Of a stretch of DNA of 64,000 nucleotides, positions 25,013 to 33,379 are shown one piece after another. Under the pieces are notes generated by a model. It was not told the origin of the DNA. It worked only from the letters and a program-made list of their open reading frames with translations, and ran no database searches. Every line of letters starts with the position of its first letter. The first letter of the stretch is position 1. The DNA is from Marispirochaeta sp. (lineage in GTDB: Bacteria > Spirochaetota > Spirochaetia > JC444 > Marispirochaetaceae), in the NCBI RefSeq assembly GCF_963668165.1, contig NZ_OY764209.1, positions 2,342,214 to 2,406,213 on the forward strand. The letters run 5' to 3'. Made by a program: the position numbers and the translations under genes.

Positions 25013-25174
25013 ATGAGTGTTGATTCCCTCGGGGGGATTAATACAGCCCCTGTCGCCCATTCTGAAGAGCTTCCGATTATGGATATGCAGGATATGAAGC
25101 GTATCCTGATGCTCGGAATCCGTGGTGAAGTTGTGCTTCCCCCGGAAGAGCATGAGGTAGATGTCTACGCCTGA
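25013..25174 (+). CDS. 53-aa small protein of unknown function
   Basis: ATG 25013 has AAGGAGG 6-7 nt upstream, one of the best Shine-Dalgarno sites in this operon. The protein begins MSVDSLGGINTAPVAHSEEL and is acidic, with no cysteine or membrane helix; the second half (MQDMKRILMLGIRGEVVLPPEEH) could form a helix. An upstream ATG in the same frame (24983) lies before the ribosome site and is unlikely. Its last 14 bp overlap the next gene. I do not recognise a family. Confidence 0.65.
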   Translation: MSVDSLGGINTAPVAHSEELPIMDMQDMKRILMLGIRGEVVLPPEEHEVDVYA

Positions 25175-27257
25175 GATCGGCTATACTTTGAGTGTGAAAC
25201 ATTGGTCTGTCCTGCTTTTTGTCCCCATCCTGCTCTTCACTTTCCTGAAGCCTGCTGTTTCCCAGGATCTCGATTGGGATGCTCTTCGTGCCAGCGATGA
25301 GTTTCGTTTTGGTGTCCAGGCGTACAATAGCGGTCTATTCGATAACGCCCTTTTATCTTTCGAACGGGCATTAAGTTTCTCGTCCCTTGATCCTCTGTAC
25401 AAGCAGTGGCTTGGAAGGACCTATCATCGTTTAGGCCTTGATTCAACTGCCCTCTCCTTATGGCGTGAAGTTCTTGCTTCCGGTGAGGGCAGCGCTCTGT
25501 TGCAGCAAAGGGTGGATGTTATCTCTGCGCGAAACAGCCTGGAGAGAGAGCGGTCTGTTATGGAACGCTTTGTTCTGGGAGAGGTCCTGGAAGGCCGACA
25601 GTCAGAGTACACTCTGTTTGCCAGACCCCTTGGGCTTGAACCCTGGCCGGACGGAAGTTACTTTCTGACCTCCTTTGTGAATAATGAGGTATACCGCTTC
25701 AATCTGAACGGCGGACTTCTTCAGACTTTGCAGGGCGGTGTTCTCGGGTTCTCTCGTCCCTATGATGTACTGCGTTTTTCCTCCGAAAGGATCTATGTTT
25801 CTGAATTCGGAGCCGACCGGATTACCTACTGCCGTCCCGACGGGAGTCAGATTGTCCGTTTTGGGAGCTCCGGAAGCGGGGCAGGGCAGCTTTCGGGTCC
25901 TCAGTTTCTTGCCAGAGACGAGGACGGATACATCTATGTAACCGAAGCAGGAAACCGCAGGGTAAGCAAGTTTTCCTCAAAAGGCGATTTCATACTTAGT
26001 TTCGACCGGCGCACAGACAGCTTTGGCGGATTCCAGGCGCCTTCAGGTATCGTGATACAGCACAAAAGGATTTACGTATCGGATACCCGGCGCGGAAGGA
26101 TCTATTGTTTTGATCCTTCCGGGAATTTCCTTTATGAAGCAGGAGCAGGTGTACTTACCCGGCCCGAAGGCCTGTCTGTTTTCAGTGAAGAGAAGCTGCT
26201 TATTGCGGACGGAGAGAGACTGATGATCTTTCATCCTGCATCACGCAGTTTTGAGCTTCTGGCCGATTTTGCCGGCGACGGAAGACGGATCGTAGACGCC
26301 GTCAGAGATGTTAACGGGAACCTGCTGGTGAGTGATTTTAATCGCAGCGAGCTTGGCGTTTTAAGTGAACTCTCGGCGATGTACTCCGGTATCTTTGTAG
26401 AGATAGAGCGAATTGACGCGACGGGTTTTCCGGACATCTATCTTGATGTATCTGTGCGGGACCGTCTGGGGGACCCGATTGTAGGATTGCGGGAGAGTAA
26501 TTTTATTCTCTCAGAAGGCCATGGAATGCCGGGATCCCCGGCGCTGTTAGCACAAGGAGATGCCCTGGATGGAATACAGGCCTCTCTGATTCTTGAGAAA
26601 TCCTACTATACAAGCGGGAGGGATGATGAACTTGCCGCCGCTGTAGAGGAGATTCTGAATGCACTTCCTGCCGGTAGTTCGGTCCGGCTTTATTCCGCCA
26701 GTGAATTACCAGTTAAAGAGGTTCCCGCAGGAGGATCCGGCAGGGATTATATCGCTGCTGCCCGGAACCCGGGCTATGAAGGACTCAGCTTCTCTGTATC
26801 AGAATCCATACGCATTGCTGCCCTGGAACTGGCCCCTTTAAGGGGACGCAAAATGATAATAAGCCTGGGAAGCGGCAAGGCTCCCGTAAAAAAAGATGAT
26901 TCTTCTGCTGCGTCTGCATCGGTATTGGCAAACCTGCTGAGTACCAACGGTATCCGCTTTGCCTATGTACAGTTGGACAGGGTAATTTCTTCCGACGATG
27001 ACGAGGAACTTGATATGTACGCTCATCTTGCAAAAGAAAGCGGCGGTGGTCTGTATCCGCTTTATCGCCCTGCCGGAATTGCCCCGATTATCCGGGAATA
27101 TGGAAGCCGGCCGACGGGGCGTTACTATCTGAAGCTTGTATCCAAAATGGATCCTGATTATGGGAAGAGGTACCTGCCTGTTGAGGTAGAGGTTGGCTAT
27201 TATAATAGAACCGGCAGAGACGAACTTGGTTACTATGCTCCTCCACCGTATAATTAG
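25161..27257 (+). CDS. Exported TPR / NHL beta-propeller / VWA-like protein
   Basis: A 698-aa protein with a signal peptide (VLLFVPILLFTFLKPAVSQ, residues about 17-35). A TPR-like part follows (RFGVQAYNSGLFDNALLSFE, about 48-110), then a six-bladed NHL-type propeller (about 140-390), where blades read like GQLSGPQFLARDEDGYIYVTE. The C-terminal 280 residues resemble a von Willebrand A-type fold: LILEKSYYTSGRDDELAAAV, ALRGRKMIISLGSG. Likely periplasmic or surface-bound and used for protein binding. The D-x-S-x-S metal site is not intact. Overlaps the 53-aa gene by 14 bp. Confidence 0.78.
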   Translation: MSTPEIGYTLSVKHWSVLLFVPILLFTFLKPAVSQDLDWDALRASDEFRFGVQAYNSGLFDNALLSFERALSFSSLDPLYKQWLGRTYHRLGLDSTALSLWREVLASGEGSALLQQRVDVISARNSLERERSVMERFVLGEVLEGRQSEYTLFARPLGLEPWPDGSYFLTSFVNNEVYRFNLNGGLLQTLQGGVLGFSRPYDVLRFSSERIYVSEFGADRITYCRPDGSQIVRFGSSGSGAGQLSGPQFLARDEDGYIYVTEAGNRRVSKFSSKGDFILSFDRRTDSFGGFQAPSGIVIQHKRIYVSDTRRGRIYCFDPSGNFLYEAGAGVLTRPEGLSVFSEEKLLIADGERLMIFHPASRSFELLADFAGDGRRIVDAVRDVNGNLLVSDFNRSELGVLSELSAMYSGIFVEIERIDATGFPDIYLDVSVRDRLGDPIVGLRESNFILSEGHGMPGSPALLAQGDALDGIQASLILEKSYYTSGRDDELAAAVEEILNALPAGSSVRLYSASELPVKEVPAGGSGRDYIAAARNPGYEGLSFSVSESIRIAALELAPLRGRKMIISLGSGKAPVKKDDSSAASASVLANLLSTNGIRFAYVQLDRVISSDDDEELDMYAHLAKESGGGLYPLYRPAGIAPIIREYGSRPTGRYYLKLVSKMDPDYGKRYLPVEVEVGYYNRTGRDELGYYAPPPYN

Positions 27258-27354
27258 CCGAATGTTTACGGGTACGTGATGGCCGCGGGACTTGCCTTCT
27301 GCGTTGAGATTGAGCATCTTTTAGGGCGAAAGAACAGGAAGGAGTATGAGTTCT

Positions 27355-27651
27355 ATGTTCGATTATGTTGATTTTGAGCACAAAGAAGGCGTCATTAAAG
27401 ATAAGCGCTTACAATTATTTGCTTTGTCTACCTGCGGCTTCTGTAAAAAGGCCATGAATTTTCTTGAAGAACACGATTTGGAATATGACTATGTATTTGT
27501 CGATCTGATTGATTCTGGAGTCAAGAACAGAATAAAAGAAGACTTCGAAAAAAGATTTGAGAAGAAAATGCTCTTTCCGACCCTTGTGGTAGATGAAGAG
27601 GAGTTTCTTGTGGGGTTCATTAAATTTTATTGGCAGAAACTGGCGGCGTGA
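27355..27651 (+). CDS. Glutaredoxin-like protein
   Basis: A 98-aa thioredoxin-fold protein. The active site is STCGFCKKAMNFL (C-x-F-C), and the cis-proline loop is LFPTLVVDEEEFLVGF. The start at ATG 27355 has AAGGAG 10 nt upstream; ATG 27346 is only 1 nt from it. The stop overlaps the next start by 1 bp (TGATG), so it is made together with an FTR-type reductase, which could reduce it. Confidence 0.88.
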   Translation: MFDYVDFEHKEGVIKDKRLQLFALSTCGFCKKAMNFLEEHDLEYDYVFVDLIDSGVKNRIKEDFEKRFEKKMLFPTLVVDEEEFLVGFIKFYWQKLAA

Positions 27652-27992
27652 TGCCGGATAAAACTGTACAGGATGTTGAATATTTTGTCCGCTCTGTTGC
27701 ACAGCACAGAGGCTGGATTCTTAATCGAGAGAAGGACTTTCTGGCCCATCTTGTTGAGGGCTTGCGGGTTAACTATAACCGTTACGGATTCTATCAGTGT
27801 CCCTGCCGCGATTCCCATGGTTCGCGGGAGAAAGACAAGGATATTATGTGCCCCTGCGACTATGCCCAGGCAGATATAGAAGAATTCGGACAGTGTTTTT
27901 GCGGTTTATTTCTGTCTCCGGCTTTTTATAACGATCATGATGATATTGACGGTATCCCGGAGCGCAGGCCGGAGGAGCTCTACCCGGATTAA
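27651..27992 (+). CDS. Ferredoxin-thioredoxin reductase catalytic-subunit family protein
   Basis: A 113-aa protein with all six cysteines of the FTR catalytic chain: YQCPCRDS, IMCPCDYAQ and GQCFCGLF. In plants these hold a [4Fe-4S] cluster next to a disulfide and pass electrons from ferredoxin to thioredoxin. Here no variable subunit is seen, and the partner is probably the glutaredoxin just upstream (1-bp overlap). This gives a ferredoxin-fed thiol system in an anaerobe. It converges with the hypothetical gene at 28000. Confidence 0.9.
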   Translation: MPDKTVQDVEYFVRSVAQHRGWILNREKDFLAHLVEGLRVNYNRYGFYQCPCRDSHGSREKDKDIMCPCDYAQADIEEFGQCFCGLFLSPAFYNDHDDIDGIPERRPEELYPD

Positions 27993-27999
27993 CCGGTCT

Positions 28000-28668
28000 T
28001 CAGAGACGCTCTTTTACCAGTTCAACAGTGCCGCGGGTAAGGTTTTTTCTCAAGATACCTTCGTAGAAAAGATACCGTCCGTCCTGGGATCTGAGCAGAT
28101 ACAGACCTTTCCAGAAACGGGAGAGCCAGTTATTTATTGATATTTTTACTTCCGTGGCCTGCTCTTTGATCCCGTGGCGATCGATGACCTTTTCCTCTCC
28201 CCGAACAGCTTTCATGGAGCTCAGCTGCAGATTCTGAGGCTGGACAAACCAGAACTCCCGTTCATCTTCTCCCTGGACAATGAAATTTTCCATGCCAAAT
28301 GGAAAAATCTGGTGCCAGGGAGAGCTGTCAGGAATAAAACACTCTTCGGTAATGGTACTGCGGTTTGTACGCTTTTCAAGCTCAATGCGGCGACCCCTCC
28401 GCTGTCCGGAAATATGAACATTTTTGGAGAAGTCTCTGTACTCCCATTCCCGGGTATCTCCTGTTGAGTCCACCAGAATACGTTCAATAGAATGTACCTC
28501 GGTATTATTGGACTTGGTAAGGGTGTATTCTGTGTTTCCCTGTTTATCTTCAATAGAAATTGAGTAGTCGGTAAGATCTCCTCTTAAGGTTTCATGGTAC
28601 AGCAGGTCCTCGGCATAAACTCCTGCAGCGGTCAGAAATAAGAGGGATAATAGAAAAATCCGGAACAT
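28000..28668 (-). CDS. Exported hypothetical protein
   Basis: A 222-aa protein with a signal peptide (MFRIFLLSLLFLTAAGVYAE, cleavage after AYA-like VYA). The rest is mostly beta-rich, with repeated YTLTKSNN, RILVDSTGDTREWEY and ISGQRRGRRIELEK strands, and ends ...GILRKNLTRGTVELVKERL. The layout is like periplasmic lipid- or peptide-carrier proteins, but I recognise no family. A strong promoter (28675-28703) ends only 6 nt before the ATG. It converges with the FTR gene. Confidence 0.7.
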   Translation of the reverse strand: MFRIFLLSLLFLTAAGVYAEDLLYHETLRGDLTDYSISIEDKQGNTEYTLTKSNNTEVHSIERILVDSTGDTREWEYRDFSKNVHISGQRRGRRIELEKRTNRSTITEECFIPDSSPWHQIFPFGMENFIVQGEDEREFWFVQPQNLQLSSMKAVRGEEKVIDRHGIKEQATEVKISINNWLSRFWKGLYLLRSQDGRYLFYEGILRKNLTRGTVELVKERL

Positions 28669-28674
28669 GTAAGC

Positions 28675-28703
28675 AGTCTAAGAAAGCATGGATTGCCTGT
28701 CAA
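28675..28703 (-). promoter_or_regulatory. Promoter of the exported hypothetical gene, adjoining its ATG
   Basis: Minus strand TTGACA (28698-28703), 17-bp spacer, TAGACT (28675-28680), then 6 nt (GCTTAC) to the ATG at 28668. No Shine-Dalgarno can fit between. Confidence 0.65.
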
Positions 28704-28873
28704 GACATAAATCAGATGATTATGGCATTAATGGAGTTTTTAACAAAAAACTAACGAACCCCCTGTAACTTCAGGCTGCGTACAATCTATTGAGGATAAT
28801 CCGGTGTTTCTTCAATGCTTGGCAAAATTGGACTATACACTTATTTTATTCAGGTAGTAATATACATATACTA

Positions 28874-29052
28874 AAGTGCTCCCGGTGGCGGAGGGAGGTT
28901 TTAAAAAGCCGGACAAAGCTCCAGAAAATAACGGAAATCTGTGAAAATCAGATGCGGACGTGCCGCTGTAATCGGTAAAATTCGTGAAGTCCACTGTCGT
29001 GCAGTCGCGATGGGAAGGACATGCATTCGAACCGTAAGCCAGAAGACGATTT
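28874..29052 (+). ncRNA. Cobalamin (B12) riboswitch
   Basis: The conserved core GATGCGGACGTGCCGCTGTAA (about 28951) matches the GCGG...GCCACTGTAA element, and TAAGCCAGAAGAC (29036-29048) is the B12 box. Between them lie the variable helices. A TATACT -10 (28867-28872) would start transcription right before the aptamer. The next gene is a BtuB-like receptor, fitting repression by cobalamin. Confidence 0.9.
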
Positions 29053-29156
29053 TTTGGGGCAGGAGCAGTGAACCCTGCTCATTTTATCCATTTCTCTCAC
29101 GTATGGGGAACTGGGATCAAAAAGACCCGCTTAACGTGCTATTCTTTTTGCCCGTT

Positions 29157-29202
29157 CCTTCCTTACTTGAGATTCTGCAGAATGCAAAAGAAAGAAGGAA
29201 GG
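29157..29202 (+). promoter_or_regulatory. Hairpin that can sequester the btuB ribosome site
   Basis: CCTTCCTTACTT (29157-29168) can pair, with one bulged A, with AAGAAGGAAGG (29192-29202), which is the Shine-Dalgarno of the receptor gene. An inner palindrome ATTCTGCAGAAT lies in between. This is the expected output arm of a translation-level riboswitch. A second hairpin, GAGCAG/CTGCTC, is at 29063-29080. Confidence 0.65.
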
Positions 29203-29206
29203 TCCA

Positions 29207-31165
29207 ATGAATCGTAAACATCTATTATCATGTATCAGTGCTGTTTTTCTGCTGACCCTGCCCATTGCGGCTGAAGACTCCGCAGAGTTGTCGGTGGTCG
29301 TAACCGCAGACCGGATGGAGAAGGCGGAAACCGAAACAGGCGCAACTGTAAGCGTTATTACCGCCGAGGACATCAGCGCGAGCGGTGTTTCCAGCCTGGT
29401 CGATCTGCTTGAAGCCCTGCCGGGAGTCCAGTTTAAAAGCTATTCCGGGCCTGCGGAAGCCCAGGTTTCCATGGGGGGCTTTGGAGAAAACTCCTATGGC
29501 CGGGTCGTCGTACTGGTGGACGGCCGTCTTAAAAATAACATCGATATGCGGGGTCTGAACTGGATGTCCGTTCCTCTGGAGTCGGTGGAGCGCATCGAGG
29601 TACTCCACGGCGGTGGAGGGGTTCTGTACGGCAGCGGGGCTGTCGGCGGCGTTATTAATATTATAACCAAAGAGACCGACTCACCCCTGGAAGTTGAGGC
29701 CGGCGGCTCCTTCGGCAGCTTTCTGACCCATAAGGAGTATGTCTCCGTCGGTACCTCCAATGCCCTGGGGGCCGTGAGAGTCGGGGGCAGCTACTACTCC
29801 ACTGATGGTTACCGCGACAGGAGCACTTCGAACTATGCTGCCGCCAACCTGTCCGGAAGTCTCTACCCCACAGACCTGCTCCGTTTCCGTCTGGACATGG
29901 ACTACAACCGGAACTTTTACGAAATGCCCGGAGGATTGACTGAGGAGCAGTATGAGGACGACCCCACCCAGGCGGTCAACAAGGAAGACGAATCCACGGA
30001 ACACGAGTTCGGCGCCAGCCTGCTGGGGGAATATCTGATTGGCGATGATCTTGTTCTGGAGACCCTTCTGGGCTACAGCTATAAGAACATGGCCCCGGAT
30101 ATGGCGAGTTATCCAGCGTTTTACAATCGACTGTATCATACCTTCGATCTTCAGCCGAAATTCACATGGAGCAGCAGATTCCGGGACTTGCCGATAACCT
30201 TTGTCGGCGGGGCTGATATTCGCAGCTCAACGCTGAATGTACAAACATATTCAGATCAAGATCGGGACAACCAAACCGACGAAGCAGATTTTACCCTTTT
30301 CTCCGGCGGAGGATACCTGAATTCTGACATTGAACTCTCTGATAATCTTGGTCTCAACGCGGGGCTCCGCTATGACGTCGCGAAGATCGGTGCTGAAAAT
30401 GATGATGGAACTGTAGATGACGACAAGCTTCATGCCGGACCTGCCTGGTCTGCGGGACTGCGCTGGAACCCGACCCCGGTATCAAAGATCTATCTTCGTC
30501 ATGAGCGGATGTTCCGTTATCCTTTTACTGATGAGCAGTCGACAGCCTCGGGAGATACGTTTCTTGATGATCTGGAGGCAGAAAAGGGCTATTTATACGA
30601 GATTGGTGGTTTCTACCGGCTACCAAGGAATGCGCGCGTTGACTTCCGGGCATACCTGCTGGATATGCAGGATGAGATAACCTACGTGGGCTTCTTCCCG
30701 ACTGGACAAAACGAAAACTACGAAAAGACTCGCCGGTTTGGTGCGGAAGGAATTCTATCATTAAGCCCTATACGCAGCATTAAGCTGGATGGCTCATACA
30801 GTTATGTTCTTCCGACGTTTCTCAACGGCGATGACAAGGGTAATCAGATTCCCCTGGTTTCAAACCATGAAGTGGAAGGCGGTCTCACCTGGTACGGGCC
30901 TTTCAATATTGAAGCCTCCGGTGAGGTGTCGTATCGCAGTGACTATTATGAAGGAGGAGATTCTGCCAATGACAACGACATGATTGATGGCTATTATGTA
31001 CTGAACGCTGCTCTTCGCTGGCGGACCTCCATTGCCTCCGGCGATTTAATGCTGTCTTTATCTGTGAACAATCTGTTGGATGAATCTTACGCCCAATATG
31101 TAAGTTGGTATTACTATCCGTCCACCGGCAGAAGCGTAACTGTTTCCGGCAACTACAAAATGTAG
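29207..31165 (+). CDS. btuB: TonB-dependent outer-membrane receptor, BtuB-like
   Basis: A 652-aa outer-membrane transporter. It has a signal peptide ending PIAAED, a TonB box SVVVTADR, and the plug domain (GVSSLVDLLEALPGVQFKSY, VERIEVLHGGGGVLYGSGAVGGVINI). The remaining 480 residues form the 22-strand barrel, ending in the aromatic stretch around YVSWYYYPSTGRSVTVSGNY. The cobalamin riboswitch upstream makes cobalamin or cobinamide the likely substrate. tonB follows 18 bp later; BtuCDF is not in the window. Confidence 0.9.
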   Translation: MNRKHLLSCISAVFLLTLPIAAEDSAELSVVVTADRMEKAETETGATVSVITAEDISASGVSSLVDLLEALPGVQFKSYSGPAEAQVSMGGFGENSYGRVVVLVDGRLKNNIDMRGLNWMSVPLESVERIEVLHGGGGVLYGSGAVGGVINIITKETDSPLEVEAGGSFGSFLTHKEYVSVGTSNALGAVRVGGSYYSTDGYRDRSTSNYAAANLSGSLYPTDLLRFRLDMDYNRNFYEMPGGLTEEQYEDDPTQAVNKEDESTEHEFGASLLGEYLIGDDLVLETLLGYSYKNMAPDMASYPAFYNRLYHTFDLQPKFTWSSRFRDLPITFVGGADIRSSTLNVQTYSDQDRDNQTDEADFTLFSGGGYLNSDIELSDNLGLNAGLRYDVAKIGAENDDGTVDDDKLHAGPAWSAGLRWNPTPVSKIYLRHERMFRYPFTDEQSTASGDTFLDDLEAEKGYLYEIGGFYRLPRNARVDFRAYLLDMQDEITYVGFFPTGQNENYEKTRRFGAEGILSLSPIRSIKLDGSYSYVLPTFLNGDDKGNQIPLVSNHEVEGGLTWYGPFNIEASGEVSYRSDYYEGGDSANDNDMIDGYYVLNAALRWRTSIASGDLMLSLSVNNLLDESYAQYVSWYYYPSTGRSVTVSGNYKM

Positions 31166-31183
31166 GAGCAAACCCGCAAAACC

Positions 31184-31918
31184 ATGACGGGCGACCACAA
31201 GCGCATTGGGGCGGCAATCGCCGCCTCGGCGTTTATAAATCTATCGTTCCTCCTCAGCATAGTATCGGTCCCTGAAGCCTCGCCGATCAGCCTGAATACT
31301 CTGCATCAGACTCCTCCCATGCGGGTGGGGCTGCTGCCTTCCCGAATCAATACAGACCAAATACCGCAGGACCTTTCCGGCTCCCGTCCTGCCGATTCTT
31401 CCATTAAGGAGGAATCAGCTCAAAAAACTGTGTCTGTGAAGGCTCATGAGAATCAGGCCCAGGATAAGCCTGAGCCGGAGACAAAAGAACGCTCTGTGTC
31501 GGAGAACTCCCCGGCCGATTTCGGGAGAGTCGCGGAAAAAACGAGGAAGAGCCGCAATGCGCCAGTGGAGTCGAAGGCACTTGTGGGTCCGGACGACCCG
31601 GATGAGTCTGATTCCGGGGTATCCCAGAGCAGCTCACGGGACTCCCGTTCGGAGTTCCTGATTTTTCTGCAGCGGGAAATTACGGCACGCCAGGAATACC
31701 CCTTCAGGGCAAGGCGGACGGGAACGGAGGGAACGGTGGTCCTGGCTCTGCAGGTTCTGGCAGATGGATCATTGATGTCCTGCGAGGTGGCCGATAGCTC
31801 CGGGAGTGCAAGCCTGGACCGGGCAGCGGCAAAACTCGTCAGAGGAATTTTTCCGGCTGCCCGGATGCCGGGTGAGGATATTTCCTGTACCATTACCGTG
31901 GAATACAGGCTTAACTAG
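31184..31918 (+). CDS. tonB: TonB-family energy-transducing protein
   Basis: A 244-aa protein with an N-terminal membrane helix (about residues 10-28), a periplasmic Pro/Glu/Ser-rich linker of about 110 residues, and a TonB C-terminal domain: FLIFLQREITARQEYPFRAR, GTEGTVVLALQVLADGSLMS and SASLDRAAAKLVRGIFPAAR. It links proton-motive force to the receptor encoded just upstream. No exbB/exbD is next to it, so it must use motor proteins coded elsewhere. Confidence 0.9.
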   Translation: MTGDHKRIGAAIAASAFINLSFLLSIVSVPEASPISLNTLHQTPPMRVGLLPSRINTDQIPQDLSGSRPADSSIKEESAQKTVSVKAHENQAQDKPEPETKERSVSENSPADFGRVAEKTRKSRNAPVESKALVGPDDPDESDSGVSQSSSRDSRSEFLIFLQREITARQEYPFRARRTGTEGTVVLALQVLADGSLMSCEVADSSGSASLDRAAAKLVRGIFPAARMPGEDISCTITVEYRLN

Positions 31919-31975
31919 CAGCTCTTCCCTGCCGGGCTACCCACACCTGCTTTGTCTGTGATAAAATCCGTCGCA

Positions 31976-33379
31976 ATGCGAAGAATCGTCATCCTGTCTA
32001 TCGTCGGTATTGTTCTTTTAACTGTTACGGTCTTCACCGCCGCGCTTGGAGTGGCAGGGACTACTGTCAGCGCTCCCGAAGTACTCTCCCGGCAGCCTGT
32101 GTCCGGGCTCAAAGCCGATGGACCTCCCTTTAACTGGACAGGTTCCTCATTTCAGCCGTCGGCACCTGAGATTGAAGCGATGGCAGCGGTGCTTCTTGAC
32201 TACGAAACCGGAGCGGTCCTCTATTCCCTGAATCCCGACGAGATACTGCCCCCTGCTTCGCTGATAAAACTGCTTGTAATGGACGCAATCCTTGATGCGG
32301 TAAAAACCGGCAAGCTGGATCCCCAGGCCGATATCCCCATTCCTCCGGCAGCATGGTCACGAAATGCCCCGCCCCGATCTTCGCTGATGTTTCTCGGACC
32401 CGGTCAGAGAGCTTCCCTGGATGATCTTATGCTTGGCCTTGCCATACCCAGTGGTAACGATGCGGCTGTGGCGGCGGCTTTGCTGTTGGACGACTCGGTT
32501 GAGGATTTTGTGCTTTCCATGAATCGCCGACTATCCTCCCTTGGATTTGAAAAGACCCGCATGGTTGAACCCTCGGGGTACAGCCTCGACAACCGGACCA
32601 GCGCAGAGGAATTTGCCCGGTTTTCCAGGGGCTACATTATGCGGCATCCGGAAGCCGTGGAAAAGTACCACTCCGTTCCCGCGTTCAGGTATCCCCGGCT
32701 TGAGAACATGCTTCGCGGACATCATGAAAACACGATATATCAGCAGAATTTTAACCGGCTGCTCAATATCATGCCAGAAGCGGACGGCTTAAAAACCGGA
32801 ACGATACCTTCTTTTGGTTATAATCTCGCCGCAACGGCTCAGCGAAATGGGCGCAGACTTGTCTCGGTTGTGCTGGGTGTTCAGGCGGAAAGCACGAGAG
32901 AAGGGAATGACAAACGGGCACGGGTTTCCAGAGAATTGCTGGAATACGGGTTCAGTGAATACAGGCTGATTGACCCCGATGTTCCTGTCCCCGGTACTGT
33001 ACGGTTGTATGGGGCCGAGTACCGGGAAGTGCCCCTCTATATTGACGCGGCATGGGCCCGGGAGGGAGAAAGCTTCGTAATTCCCGCCGCGTTCAAAGAA
33101 AAAATCGAGGCGGAACTCCGGGTTGTCCGACGCCTGCGCGGTCCGATACCAGCAGGAGCAGAACTGGGCCGCCTTGTTTATTCGGTACATGGAGAAGAGC
33201 TTTTCAGTGTCCCCGTGCGTTCCATTTCAGGGGCGGAGCAAGCCGCATGGTGGAAACAGCTTGCCGACTGTGCCCTAATCGTATGGGAGAGAGTTCAGGG
33301 CGAAAAAATCCCTCCCCGGGTTAACGAGTACCTTAACCCGCTTTTTACACCGGTAGTGCCGGATCAGCCGAGAAACTGA
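31976..33379 (+). CDS. D-alanyl-D-alanine carboxypeptidase (PBP5/6, peptidase S11)
   Basis: Low-molecular-weight penicillin-binding protein that trims stem peptides. ATG 31976 gives a protein of 467 aa with a signal anchor (MRRIVILSIVGIVLL). Motifs: SxxK as PPASLIKLL (nucleophile Ser), SxN as PSGNDAAV and KTG in GLKTGTIPSFGY. A C-terminal PBP5-like beta domain follows, and the last 50 residues include an amphipathic stretch. The 3' end overlaps the convergent coiled-coil gene by 16 bp. Confidence 0.92.
   Translation: MRRIVILSIVGIVLLTVTVFTAALGVAGTTVSAPEVLSRQPVSGLKADGPPFNWTGSSFQPSAPEIEAMAAVLLDYETGAVLYSLNPDEILPPASLIKLLVMDAILDAVKTGKLDPQADIPIPPAAWSRNAPPRSSLMFLGPGQRASLDDLMLGLAIPSGNDAAVAAALLLDDSVEDFVLSMNRRLSSLGFEKTRMVEPSGYSLDNRTSAEEFARFSRGYIMRHPEAVEKYHSVPAFRYPRLENMLRGHHENTIYQQNFNRLLNIMPEADGLKTGTIPSFGYNLAATAQRNGRRLVSVVLGVQAESTREGNDKRARVSRELLEYGFSEYRLIDPDVPVPGTVRLYGAEYREVPLYIDAAWAREGESFVIPAAFKEKIEAELRVVRRLRGPIPAGAELGRLVYSVHGEELFSVPVRSISGAEQAAWWKQLADCALIVWERVQGEKIPPRVNEYLNPLFTPVVPDQPRN

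Noticed and set aside
28801..29000. Small plus-strand frames in the 28.8-29.2 kb gap
   Set aside because: They lie in the cobalamin riboswitch, whose conserved core explains the sequence.
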